Shown here: one piece after another, positions 1-13,500 of the stretch
Layout: the number at the start of each line of letters is the position of its first letter
Position numbering within the stretch: the stretch's first letter is position 1
Source of the DNA: Edolisoma coerulescens
Taxonomy: Eukaryota > Chordata > Aves > Passeriformes > Campephagidae
NCBI GenBank assembly: GCA_013397115.1
Contig: VWZW01004757.1
Span: 445,596-509,595 of the forward strand
DNA: 64,000 bases
Direction: 5' to 3'
Notes under the pieces: generated by a model
Databases searched by the model: none
Told to the model about the DNA's origin: nothing
Seen by the model: the letters and a program-made list of their open reading frames with translations, nothing else
Made by a program: the position numbers and the translations under genes

Positions 1-819
1 AAAAAAAAAGGAAACATTTGCTTGTTAAAAAGCAGAAATGGGAAGAGAGGTTCACAGACATTTTGGACTGACAGAACCAAGGACAAATGGACAATGCAAA
101 CAAATTTCAGACTATTCAAATGTTTTTGCTACCTGTTGTTTACCTGAATGTGATGTGCTGCATTATTCCTCACTCAGAATTACTGGCAACCAAAAGAAAT
201 GCCACAGGCAACATGAAAAAAAAAAAATAGCAGTTGCACACTGATCAAACCCTTTTCCTACTTAAGGAGGGGTGAAAATGTGCAGGTAAAAAAGCTGAAT
301 GTAATGAGTCACCCATGTCCACATCCACGTGTACTATACAGGAAGAACATCCAAAATATTGACAGGAGACAGTGATCCTAAAGTTTTCCTTTTCTCTTTC
401 ACTTATATATAGATAGGTAACAGCACAGAGGAGAACACCACTAGAGCTTTCACCGTGGCCAACAGGAAGATTCTCACAAATATAAAAATGCTTTCCAGCT
501 CTTGGATTGCTTCAGAACATAATCCAGGTGGAATGAAAGGAATATCATCTCTCCTCATGGAACAACAGCAAAAAAAAAACCCCAAACCCTCAGGGATTTA
601 CACAGTTCTCAAACATCCAACTTGGCAGTCTTGAACATCTCAATCCCTGCTACAGCAGAACGTGGCATCACCAAAATAAATGAGCAGGATTCCTTGGATT
701 CTGGTGGTGCCACTGGGATAACTACATGGAATTGAACTGTATTAAAATGTTTAACTTGGATTTACATTCAGTGTGTTGGAGGAAGGGAATGTGATAATCA
801 ATCCCTTCGTGCTTTATCC
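1..819. other. Flank downstream of NCBP3, nothing recognised
   Basis: AT-rich sequence with short oligo-A runs and no conserved exon, repeat family or RNA gene that I can identify. The small reading frames at 38-244 and 403-585 have no protein-like composition. Confidence 0.6.
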
Positions 820-1319
820 TTGCTGGCTGCCCACCCAGGAAGCTTTATTGTTATTACTTCAAGAGGAAAGGAAAAGTGCTGGTAAGAGCCAGAAGGGCAA
901 GGCAATGATCTGGATCATGAAATGCCCTGTTCTTTGGATGAAGTGTGTAAAACATTTTGTTAAAAGCCTCCATGATGAAAATATTAAGAACAGAAAAGGT
1001 CTCCTTAAAAATACAGAGCATTTCTGCCTCATCTTTTTAAGTTCAAAGCTCGGGGGGGAAATGTTTTGCTACAATTCACTACAGGTTTGCTGTCAGACAT
1101 AGATGACAATGCCCTACACAGCCCAGGGCCAGCCACAGACTCCAGACAAACGTCACTGCTTTAGGTTTCAAGTGGTTTATGCCTCTCTTTTTGTAGAAAA
1201 GGAACAGAGACACTTCTGGAACCTTCACTGCAGAGTCTTTGCCAGTGTCCAGCTTTTGGGCAAAGGGAATCCTGCCACGCTGCAGAGTCACCACCTGGAG
1301 GGTCAGGCTGTGAAACCAG
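820..1319 (-). other. NCBP3: NCBP3 3' UTR with candidate poly(A) signal
   Basis: The only AATAAA I find on the minus strand below the stop codon is TTTATT at 844-849 on the plus strand. It would put cleavage near 820-830 and give a 3' UTR of roughly 490 bp. Human NCBP3 messages can be longer, so sites beyond the window are possible. No transcript evidence is available. Confidence 0.5.
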
Positions 1320-1555
1320 TCACGATTCAGAGTCTGAGCCAGAGCTGCTTTCCCGGCTGATCTCGATTTGTAGGGAGGGTAAATGATCCAAGCGACTCTT
1401 TTTTTGCCTGGACTGTTCTTTTTCCTTAATGAGAGCACCCCAAACCCTCTGCAGCTCTGAGTCATCTTCCTCTGGAGATGCCACAGAGTTTTCAGGTTTC
1501 TCTGGAGTCTTTTCCTGTGTCTTGGGAGCAGACCCCAATCTGGTCCATAAATTAC
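1320..1555 (-). CDS. NCBP3: NCBP3 exon 13: C-terminus and stop (residues 527-604)
   Basis: Encodes NLWTRLGSAPKTQEK, then SPEEDDSELQRVWGALIKE, and ends RESSSGSDSES followed by TGA (1320-1322). The tail is nearly identical to human. It contains the conserved hydrophobic patch LQRVWGALI and a Ser/Asp-rich end. Confidence 0.98.
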
Positions 1556-4500
1556 CTGAGCAGATGAAAAACAAAGATCTTTTTTTAATCAACCAGACAG
1601 GACTGAGAAGAAGAAGTCAAGGAACCAATTCTTAAATTCACTGCATCTCTTCAAACCCTTCATACTCCCCACCTTAATACTTGGCATGGAACTGATTATG
1701 CTTTGAAGAGTAGTTGAAATTAAGCTGCAGAAAGCTCAGGAAGTCTGGTTCACTGTTCCCCCTTTTCAGAGGATGCTTAATTCACACCTGAAGTGCCCCT
1801 GCAATCCTGACATTGGTTTGGTGCCCACAGTTTTGAAGCAGTCCTTGATTCTCAGCACATCTCCATAAAAATACTGCTCACAAAAACCCCTAGCTCCTCC
1901 CTACATGTATTGAGATTTCAAAGCTCTGAGCAAACATTTGCTAATTTATCCTGAATTTCATTCAGCTTCACTCCCCTCATGGCTTTCTGCTGGAATTTCT
2001 CTTAGACTCCAAAAATCAAAGGAATGGCAGAACATTTTCTGCACAGAACTAACCTGATTTCTTCTCTCTGGTGTCAGAGTAGAGGCCTTTTACATCTTGT
2101 TTGGGGATTCCCAGCCTGCTGTGCACGTCTGAGATTGGTTCCCGACGAGGAGCACAGGTACTGCTTGGAGGTTTGATTTCTGGAGAGTGGGGCCTTTTTC
2201 CCAGTCTTTGCCTCACATCTGGGGATATTTTCAATGATTAAAACAACAAAAAAAATCATGTTGCATTTACTCTACGTCTGCCAGCTCAGTTTATGCTCGT
2301 TCACTATTAAAATTAGACAGATTCTCTGTTTTTATCTTTTTAGTCTTTTCATTTAAGTCTTTCATACCCAGATTTCCTGGCAATTTCTGCAATACAATTT
2401 ATCCAGATTTCGTTTCATTTTTGGCAATAAATTTGACATTTCATGTTTTCAAGTTGTGCTCTTTCCAAAAGATAAAAACCTAAGTTATCCCATGGCTTGC
2501 TGCATTTCTGGTATAGCAGGCTCAGTGTGTAAATATCCAGCAGGAGGTAAAATTCCATGAAAATTGGTCTGCCTTCAACAATGCTTTTCAGGTAACAGAT
2601 ACCTTGATTTAGAATTCCAACACTGCTTGGTATTTGGCAGAATAAAATTAAAAAAATCTTAAATATATTGATACTTAACCCTTGATGTGAATTTTGTACT
2701 CTGAAGTTTGCCTGGATGTTCCCAATCTTACAGGGCATCCAGACAAAAATATGAAGGCAAAGGGAATTTTAGGACCACGTGCCAACTTGTCAGAGGTCCA
2801 AAAGGGGCAGGAGGGGTAAAATATACAAACATAATGGACATTTCACTGATACAAAAAGGTATTTTGCACATATCAGTCAGATAATATTCCATATGTCAGA
2901 AGCAGCTGAAACGATACACATTTAATTCAAAGAAACAAGGCAGTTAAGCTCAGAAATAAACCCTGCCAATTGCAAAAACATCTATATTCATTTAATATAC
3001 ATTTTTTATATAAGTGTAGACAGTGTTTCACATCTGATTTTGTGTGTGAACCTTCCCTGTGTGCTGTTTCTGAGCTGTAGAGAATCTCAGAGAATTTGCT
3101 GCCTCAAGGAGGGAGCAAATCAAAAAGGACAAAGTCGGGGGAAATAGGCACAGGCAAAGAAAATGGATAGAAATAAACACCACTAAAAAAGCTTTCACTA
3201 AAGGGTACCTGATTTTTTCCCCAAAGCAATTCCCAGCTCAATCTCTTAGGGAGGACAAAGTGTGTGAATGCAGAGGTTATCTGCAGTGGAGCACAGATGG
3301 GAAATGAATATATTGTACAGACAATTCTGCCCAACAATGAGTGAGAAAATTACCTGATTTGACAGTGCTGTTTGGCTGCCGTGGCCCAGTGTTATTCTGA
3401 CGTTTCTCTTCCAACAAGAGCCTCACATCTGCAACTTTCTCCAAGGATCCTTTGCTGCCAATCCTGTTTTTGATGTTGCTGGTGGCTATGCTATCAGCTC
3501 GCATGGAATTCCTGAAAGAAATCATAGATTTGATGTCCCCTAAATAAAGTTAAGTCTAGTATAGTTCTTAAGTCATCTTGTATAGAAAATAACATGACAG
3601 AAAACAGTAATACCAGGATTTCTCTCCTGAGAAACAGAGGTAAAAATACTGCTTAAAAGCTGTTCAAGCCAGAATCTTAAATTTAATAATAATCCTATTA
3701 ATACTTCAGTATCCATTTCAAGGCAGGTTTGCCTCCTTAAGGCTGTGCCTCAGGGTCAAAACTCAGAGCAGGTAAGCAGCCTCAAAACTGGTGACATTAT
3801 AATGAGTATAACCACCCTACTGAAGGGACACATGGTAAAGTTGTTTTATGAATCTACAATATATACAGTTTTGGTTAGTAAGCCCATAATGAACAGAAAT
3901 TCCTTTTTGTCATCAACAATTAAGGGTTATTTTTCTTTCTGAGAAAAAGAGCAAGGGGCGAAGAGAAAACAGAAATAGGAGTTATTTCTCCCTGGCCCAG
4001 CTGTGAAATGCAAGAAGTGAATTGTGGTTTTTTGCATAAATTTCTATTGATTCTACTTCAAGTTGTATTATTATCAATAAGCAAGGATAGATGGATCTGC
4101 ATAAAGGCTGTATTTAAAAAATGTTAGTTCTATTAAAAGCCTGGTGTCTGTATTTATTGCTGGAATATCTACTAAAAAATTATATTAAGAAGTGAAAAAC
4201 AGTTTCAAGTTTGTCTTCAAGCTTCGGCAACACTGTCACTAAAACCAGGAATGCCTTTTCACTGCTACTTTTAAAGACTAAGAAACTTTTACCTAATATT
4301 TTTCAGCTGTGACTCCACCTCATCTGCATACATGGTCATCTTCATGCTTTTTTTGGGCGAGGGGGTGGATATCATTTTCAGTTCCAGGTCATAGTCCATC
4401 TCGTCAGAGTCGGAGGTGCTGGCACTGGATCTCCTCGCGGCGCTGCGCTCCCGGGACTGCTTGAAAGCCTGCAGCTCGTCCCGGTACTCCACCACCACTC

Positions 4501-7500
4501 TGTCATCTTCATCCATATCCTGATCCTCCTCCTCCTCCTCTTCCTCCTCAATGGGCTCTTCAGGAACATTTACCAAGCCTGAAGCAAAATAAACTCATTC
4601 TGATCAACTGGATTGGAGCTTGAAAACCAAGACAAACCCACACACCCCCCCCGGCTCTTGCTGTAATTAATGATCTCCTACAAATGAGTCTGTAGTTCTT
4701 TGAGTTGTACTCTCTTCTTAGAGAGAATATTTTGCCAAATATTTTAAGTGGAATCAATAAGTGGAATAAAACTGCCCCAGGACAAAATGTCCCTGGTGTT
4801 CAGTGCCTCAGAGGCCTGGCCAAGCACAGAGCTGGACAGAGTAAATAAAGTACAACTGCTTCTTGTAGAAGGTGCAGTTCTTCCTTCCTGAGCTAAGCAC
4901 AATTCCTAGGATGGATCCTACAGGGCTTAATGTGCCAGCTGCTGGCTCTGCAAAAATCCTTTCAAGTGCTGCAAGCAGCAATGCCAAAAAGAACACAGGT
5001 GTCATTATTATGAATTCATCACAGACACTGATTTAAATAGAAACAACTTCAATTTAGTCACCAGCAGCACTCAGACATCTCTTCAGACAGCACTGCATGA
5101 GCAACATGGGAAACTTTCCATGAGATTTGACACATCCAGGCTGTATTTTTAACAGGCCAATCACACTTTACTTATGTCAGATTTTTACACCCATTATTTT
5201 TCTGCCTTAGGCAGTAGATAAAGATATTTGAGCCTAATTAATAGAATTTTCTCATCTCTGTTCTACATCTACATAGACTGCAAGAATTGACTTAGCAAGT
5301 ATGACAAATTGCCAAGAAGTCTGAAGAAGTCATTCATCCCTTCTTTTGGCCTTTGATGCTACAGTCCCCATGCCCTAAATTTGTACAAGAAAAATGTCAC
5401 ATAAAAAGCAGCAGCTATTCTGGGAAGCAAGGAGCAGCATGGAGTTCTGCCTCAGGAATTTCCTGTAAACTTTTAAAATGGATTCTGATTTATTTACTTT
5501 TTTAAGAAAACTTCCACCCATGCCAGAGGATTGGTGAGGCACTGCTCAAGCTCCTGCCCAGCCCTCCATGTCCCAGTGTCCCCACAGGGCTGTCCCAGTG
5601 CCACCAGTTACCTGAATGCCGGTGTTTATAGGGAGGAGTCAAGCCAACATCGTCCCCAATCAGTGTCCTCTTCTTGATCACATCCCGATGGATCCGACGG
5701 GAATGGTACCTTCTTTTCCTGGAAGAGCAGAGAGAGGATGACATTCCTGTCACAGGAATTCTGCCTCATTCATTAAGCCCTGAATCCTGGATTAAGGATA
5801 TGAAATTATCACCTGCTTTAACAGCAGACACACATTTATGTCAGAGATCTGGTGGGAATGTTTTGAAACTTTTTTTTTTTTTTTTAAGTTCTCATTTTCA
5901 TGAGAAAATTCTCTCTTTGTAAATTCACACTCACACTGCAAAAACATTATTTACACTGAAGCATCTACATAAACTGAACAGAAAGAAAATCCACAAATTA
6001 AAACAGTTTTAGGTTAGCTTGTCCAGTTACCTGCAGGGTTCCAATCCCTCTGTCCAACACTCACCAAGAATTGCTAAGAATTCCTTTCATGCCTCCGTAA
6101 TTTGGATTGCCATATTTCATGTAATACTGGCTTCTCCTTGCAGCTCCCAGCTCCTTTTTGTCATCTGCAAAAAACCATAAACTTTAGGAATTTTTCCCTC
6201 TCAGAATATAATTTACAGCACAGCATAAAAATAAATAACCATCCAAAAACACAGAGTGAGACTGAGTATGCCCTAAAATCAGCATTACTTTGCCCTCCTC
6301 CACAAAGGATTCAATTTTGCTGACACCTCTGGAATTTCCCCTACTGCCACAGTTTTATTTGTGTTTAGAAACTGAATTCCAGGGAGACTGGGTTTCTACA
6401 GATCAGCTTAACAGAGCATTACATCCCCCTGTCACTGCTGGAGGCTCCACTCACCTTCCTCATCACCCTTCTTCTCTTTATGAATGTGCCACTTCCTGCA
6501 TGGTCCAGAAATTATATGGATTTTTATTTTACTCATAAATAAAATGAGTATTTGGCAATATTTTTTATTAACACTTCATTGGCATCTCGAATTATATTCA
6601 TATTTATATAATGTGGAATTTACTTCTAGAAAAAGGCATCATAAAACCTATTCCATGGAATTGGGAGGAGTGCCCTGAGCCCAAGATACAATTTCCATGT
6701 ACAATAATTTTCATACAACTCGAAGTGGATTTAATTGACACACAAAATGTGGATTTATGGCAAAATCTCAACACCTAACAATTAGCAAAGAATTAACACT
6801 TTTAAATAAGAAGTAGGTAGTTTGAGTCATTAATTAGTCAACAAATAAAACTACAACAAGCAATTAGTCCAGTGTGCTTGTTAAGGTGGTCATTTACCTT
6901 TAGTAGCAAATCTCATGAATAGCTTGTTTCCTTTAGCCAGTTTATTGGCAGGGCGAAGGTCATTACGCAGGAGAGAATCCTCTTCTACCTGGGAGAGGGC
7001 GTCCAACTTTGGGGGCAAAAAAGGTATTTTGGACTCAAAAATAAAATGACTGTTGAACAGAAATGGATTGCTTACAGAGAAGCAATCAATTGGTTACTAA
7101 GAAAGTCACTTTTCAAATGATGTTCGAATGAGCTCTGCTTTGTTTTCTTGACAAGCCAAAGTTAATTTTTAATGTAAATTGCCCTGAAAATTTAAAATAT
7201 TTCCTTCTCTTGCTCTAAAACATTAACTCAGATTATTAAATCCAGCAATTGTCAAATAACTCTATATTACTGACTGAAATGCAGAAAATAAATAGCACAA
7301 CTTGGGCATGGAAAAAAAAGATTTTTTTTTCCCCGTTTCATATTGAAATGATTTTATTAACAGGTTCTCATGCCCTCACACAATGATTAAAAACCTTTTT
7401 CATTTATAGCTGCTCTATAGAAACTAAAATTCAGATTTCCATGATGTAGGAGTGTTCACTGAGCCATTCCTAAAGGAAATCCTAATCACACCTATTATAC

Positions 7501-10500
7501 ACTCAGGCAGTGAAGATTAAATTGCTGCCAGGACATCAGTGTGTGTGCTGATTCCCACAGATCCATGGGAAGCCTAAATCCCATTGGTCTCTAAGCACTT
7601 TCCCTGCTGAAGGGTCGTTGCCTTCCATTATTGTTCTTTCACTGCCTGCTCTCAGCAGAAAAGAGAAGCCAGGCTCACTCTTAAACTCTCCAAAATCTAT
7701 TTTCACAAAGCACTTTACATTGGGATTATCACCAGCAGCACACCTGCGCTCCCTCTCACTCCCCACCTGATTTATTTTGATAATTAAATTGAGACTTGCA
7801 AATATAAACCTAAAATGCTGTGAGAACTTCACACCAGCCAGAGCAAAACTTTCATAGCAGAGTTTCCACTTTCCCTCTGTACTGACCTCCACATCACTGG
7901 GATTGTCATCCTCAACCTCGCCTTCTTCTGTCTCATCATCAGAGCTTTCCTCCTGTTTTTCTAAGGAAAATAATTGGGGAACAAAAAAAAAAACCAACAA
8001 ACCAAGCTCCATTTTAGTGTGTCAGTCTCATTTGATTTATGATTACCTACATTGTCTGAGATCAGCCTGAAGGTGTTTTCCTTTCTCCTATGCAGCCTAG
8101 GAATAATCAAAGCACTGAATGCCTATGGAAAAGTGGAGCACAGTGGAATTCAGAGCCCCGTGCCTGCAGCAGCACATGTGCATCATTAATTGAATTCTTT
8201 GAAAGCAAATGAAACTGCACTGCCTGTCAGTATTTAGTGTGTTCAACATCAGAGATCAGCAAGGCCAAGACACTAAAAGGCACATAAAAGCCTTTCCTTC
8301 CATCTCCTTTTAAAATGCCTACAAATATCCAGTACTAACAATGTAAAACAGGTTATTAATCAAAAGCTTAGACAGAGAAAGCAGTAAAAAGGAAAAGAAA
8401 ACAACCTTAGTGACTTAATTTTGCTGTGAAATAACTAAAAACAAAGTGCACGCTTCCAGAACTGCTGAAATTGTGAGCTGCTTTGATTTTTCAGAGTTCT
8501 TTTTAGCTCAGTGTAAGAAAATTCATGCTGATTTTTTTCCTGAAGTCCTCGAGAAATAAAATATTGTAAAAATGTAATGACTAGGGACAGCTATAAAGTG
8601 TGATATGCCAATTTCATCTGCAAAGATCTCAAAGTATTACATAGGTCTAAGATTAAAAAACTCTCTCTTTTATATTTCAGAGTTCCTTATCTTAAATCTC
8701 ATCCAACAATAAGTTTAAAAACTTAAAATAGAGAGTGGCAGCTGTTCAAAAGATCCTGAAAATATTCCTGAGTGAAAACAATAAAGCACAATTAACCAAA
8801 CTGAAACCAAAGAGAGAATTTAAGTAAACAAATTACCCAAATTCAAAGCTGAATAATTTAAGTTCCACCAGGGAGAGTATTCATGCATTTTTCTCCCTCA
8901 CAAATTAGAAGCTTCTCATAGCAAAGACCAATCTTTTGCTTCCCTAAATGTCTAAATAGCCCTGAAATACCTATCTAAAAAAAGGAATGTAACCAAGCCA
9001 GATGACTCCAGGGTATCTGTATGCATCTCACACCTTAAGATGTAATTGAACAGTCTGTACTTTCTCTACTATCCCACTTTTCCAGATGAACAGGAGTAAT
9101 TCAGATGACAGTTCTTATTTTCAGATGTGGTGTAATGATAATATAATATGCAATTCATAGCAAGCAGGATTAAATACATATATTTATGCTCCATTTATGC
9201 AATGTCCCTAATCTCCAAAAATTTCATAACAAGTCTTACTTGAAGCTTTATCAACATTTGGCCAAAATTAAAGTCTTCTGGATGGTTGAGGAGCCACTGC
9301 TTTGTGAAGAAAAGTAGCATGAAAAGGGGGTGAATTAGAAGAACCCATAAATTTAACAAAGCCTTAAACACTAATTTCCCAGAAAGGCTTTTGGAAGCAC
9401 TGCAGATATCTAACAGAGAGATTGGCTACTTGCATTTAAGTGATAAATAGCACTTTTAAGGAAAATCTATGGAAAAGTTAATAAATGTAACATCTTTTTG
9501 CTCTGTATCATGTGATAGAGCACCTGCAACCACAGGTTGCAGAGAGCAGAACAGTCCTCAAATGCAGTTTTAAACTTCCACACATAAAAGGAAAATAAAT
9601 TTACAATCAAGGCATTCATGTACCAGACTTATCACAACACTGAGATGTACTTTTGCTGCTCTGCTCTTTTCTAACCAACCTTTTAATAACTCCTTTCTTA
9701 AAAGGGTAACAGCCAAATTTAGAGCTGATACACACCCTGGAGAAGTGATGCACTGTCACGCTGGCGTGAGGGATATACTTGAAGGATGGTGGTGCATCAT
9801 AAAGGGAATTAGCTGTGGCATTTCAAAAATAGGCCATTTTCTCACACCTGCTTTTTGCCCACTTTGCCTGCCTTTGTAGGCACATCACACAGAGCTATTT
9901 CTGTGCACCATGTCCCACTATAAATACCAGCTCTCAGTATCACCCTCATCTAACACGTTTAGTATCGACTGAATTACTGCTTTTGGTCTAGCTCCAACCC
10001 ACCTTTTAAGAAGCAGCTTCTTCAAAAGGTTTCCAAGATGAAAGCCTTTTTTAAAGTGGCAGAATACATTTACCTGCAACTATATGATAGAAGCTCCTTC
10101 AGTAATTTAGGTTATGCAATACCCCAGCACAAGTTTAAAGTTTCATTGATTTAATGAGATGATGTCTGTATTTGCATTTCTCAATCTACCTTTCTTGGTT
10201 TTTTCAGCTGTCTTCTCTTCGTTGTTTTCTCTGCTCTTTGTTTTCTCCTGATCAGGCAGGGAACTCATATTTATTAGAGCCCGTGTTGCTGTCACTTCAT
10301 CAAGCCAGACCACATTACCTGTGACAGACAGAAACAGACACAAAACCCAAATGCAGTTTGTGTCACCGAGCAGTCACACCTCCCCGGCCCTGCTGGAGGG
10401 AAATTAACAACAAAAATTCAGAAATGACAGAAAAGCCATCAGATCTCTTGCAGGGAAAGTCATATTCTCTAACACATCTGATAAGCTGGAGGACACACCA

Positions 10501-13500
10501 TTTTCAGCTTGTTACAAAACACAAGAGCTGAGCAAAACCCCAAAAATCACTGAAATGCACAACCACAGGTTTTAGAGGCTTCCTAAGCACAGCAAATCAG
10601 GGCACTGGATCGGGGTCAGGGTATCCATGTGTTCCCACACAAATGTGATTAAGGGAGCAGCAGGGGGCAGGAATGAAGCCTGGATTTTTTTTCCCTTTGG
10701 CAACTTAACAGAACCTTGGACTTTACTGCAGAATTCTGTTAATCTTTTCCAAAAAGCAGGAAAATAGGGGGAAATAGGAGACTGCTCAAGCCCTTTGCAG
10801 AGATTATAGAGTACACAGGTTAGCAACATCATTCAGGATGTGCCTTAAGTATCAGCAGATGGTACTAAAATATAACTTATTAGGCCAATTAAAAGCATTT
10901 AATAGATGTTGAAAGAGCTAAAACTGCTTAGGAACAGGATTTGAACAAAAGCTTTCTGCACTTGGTGCAAATACAGCAGCAAATTTGTCTGTTCTGCTGT
11001 TAAGCAGAGTGGATTCAAATATCAAGAAAACTGTACAGTGACCCAAAATAAGAGATTCTCTCTTAAATTGCTCAAACAGACAAGAATTACAAGGTGAAGA
11101 ACACCCAGATATTAACTTCAATGATTGGTTAATAAATTTACATTTTTTTTCAGTCTGCCTCGTCTTCCCATCTCCAAATTTTCAAAACCTTTATAATTTC
11201 ATGGAACACTAAATTCACCTTTGCACTATGTCACCTTAAGATGTAATTCAGTTTGGAACACTGAAGTTTTTGCCATGCTGCAAATCTCTGCTGAAAAGAA
11301 AAAGCTTTTTCTTGATATTTTCACCAAGTGTAGCTGACATGGTAACTCAGACACAGCATGAAAATTCACCATTAAAAAAGATGTGTAATAACTATAACTG
11401 GGTATTGTTACCACCCTGAAGCCTTAATTATCACTTTAATTTACTCATCTAGCATTTAAGAAAAAAGAAACAGACAATCTTAGAAATGAAGCCTCAGCTA
11501 CAGAGTTAAGCTGTGCATTTCCAAGCTCATGCATCAGCACAGGTCCATCCAGCAGCTCTGTACTTCAATTATCCACCCAGGGCTCACTGGGTTTCAAATT
11601 TTCTATCAGCTTGTGCCAGTTCTTCAAGCTGTCACATCCAGGGACTTCAAGGTTACCAGTATTTTGTAAAACACCATCTATTTTGTCTTGCACTGGAACA
11701 TAATTTCTTCAGGGTCACTCCAGAGAATGAAGCTGCTGATTCTCAGCTTTTAGCCATGCTTGTCAGTAAGTTTCCAGCAATTTGGAAAACCTGCACTGGC
11801 TCCTATTTCTATTTATATGATTTCAGGCACAAGGTTTGTAGCCACATGACAATCTCAGAGTATTCCAGTTCCATGATCCAGCACCCAGCTGGAGCAAAAA
11901 GCTCTTCTACAGCCTTCAGTATCAGGGAGGAAAGCACAACTCTGAACCGCTGTGGATGCTGAAACCTGGGTTGCAGAAAGATTTTCCAGCTTTCTGCCTC
12001 TGTCTGCGAGAAAAGTCTCTGCTTTCTCACAGACACTGGCTGAAAACAGTTACAAGTTTCTGTAAACGAACTCCTTTATCTCGCAGGTTATTTTGCAGTA
12101 TTGTTATGGCTCTAACTAGAAAATATTTAGGAATGGGCGTCTTAGAATTTGGCCAATCCTCTCAAGGGGTGGATGGCCAAAGGACCAATTACCTTATGCC
12201 AGTTAACACACTTTTGAGAACTAACATATAAAAGCCTTCGGAAAAATTATTAAAGTGCTTCCTTTTATCCCTGAGTTTTGCACTTGGTCTGTTTTCTTCT
12301 TTCGCCGTCCCCGGCACAAGAGCGACGAACCACCTTTGATCTTACTGGCAATCTCACTCCCCAAAACAGCCTTTGCCATGTGCACCTACATTCCTTTGCC
12401 AATCTATGGAAATTAGATCCCACTGCCACCTCCTTCCACCCACCCATTTCTCCTGGAGCATGCACTACACAAATATGGCAACAAGTCTCCTCCTCCTCCT
12501 CCACATCAAACCATCCCAACCTGCCCAACTGCAGGGCTCAATCACCTTCTCTCAGATAAATTATTTATATCAAGGTGGAAGCAGCACATAATTTTAGACC
12601 TTTTTCTTTTTCCACTTAGAGGGACAGCTATGACCAGTATTAAAAAACTAAAATAAGAATTACAGATACCCTGTTTACTTACATGAGGTGTCATCCAGCC
12701 ACTCGATATGAGCAGGAGGATACTCTTTGAAATAGGCAAAGATGTCCTGGGTACTCATCTCATCCACTCCACAAATGTAAATGGTGTCCAGTCTTACTTT
12801 AGGAATTGCTAGAAAGAGGAAAAGACACAAAACTGGTACTTATTCCAAGCTTTCAGATTAGCAACATATGGGTTTATAAAGCAAATACTTCAATAAACTA
12901 AAGAGGAACTAATTGAAATGAAGCATGACATAGACCATAAGTTAATTTATTCTTCCACAATGCAGAACTGCAATAAATTGAGAATTAAAAGAGATTACAA
13001 GCACTGGTAGATACAGAGACTGCACAGCAACCAAACAGCTTGAAAACCATTTTTTTTTCTCTTTGAACACTGCCAAAGTGCTATCATGAAGTACTAAAGA
13101 GCCAGAACAAAACAAGGCCCTGCACAAAGCACTTCCACTTGTATCACCTGATGGGGAGCTGTTACAGGCCACAGCTTAGCAGGTCCAAGCTGCCAGTTGG
13201 AAAAAAAAGCCTTGAGAACTAACTGGGTGCCAAAAGCACCAATCTGTTGTGCAAACATCTTCTGGCTTCTACTCCAGCTTGCCATCAGTGCAGCTTCACT
13301 GTGTGTACAGCACAGAGCCTGATCTCCCTGTGCACGGGACACAGAGTCCTCCATGTGTACCCACACCAGGGTTTTTACAAAGCATTTAAAGATTGTTAAA
13401 GCAGCACTGATCCAGAAGATGAATCTTGGGCATGCAGCACTAGTAAATAAGGCACACAAAAAATGTTTTTTTGTCCTGGGGCTGGTAAAACAAGGATTGA

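Noticed and set aside
1079..1465. 128-codon minus-strand frame over the NCBP3 last exon and 3' UTR
   Set aside because: It is an out-of-frame shadow of exon 13 continuing into the UTR.
11513..11962. 149-codon plus-strand frame in NCBP3 intron 4
   Set aside because: It begins at a GTG, shows no domain or splice context and has no recognisable homologue. Likely chance.
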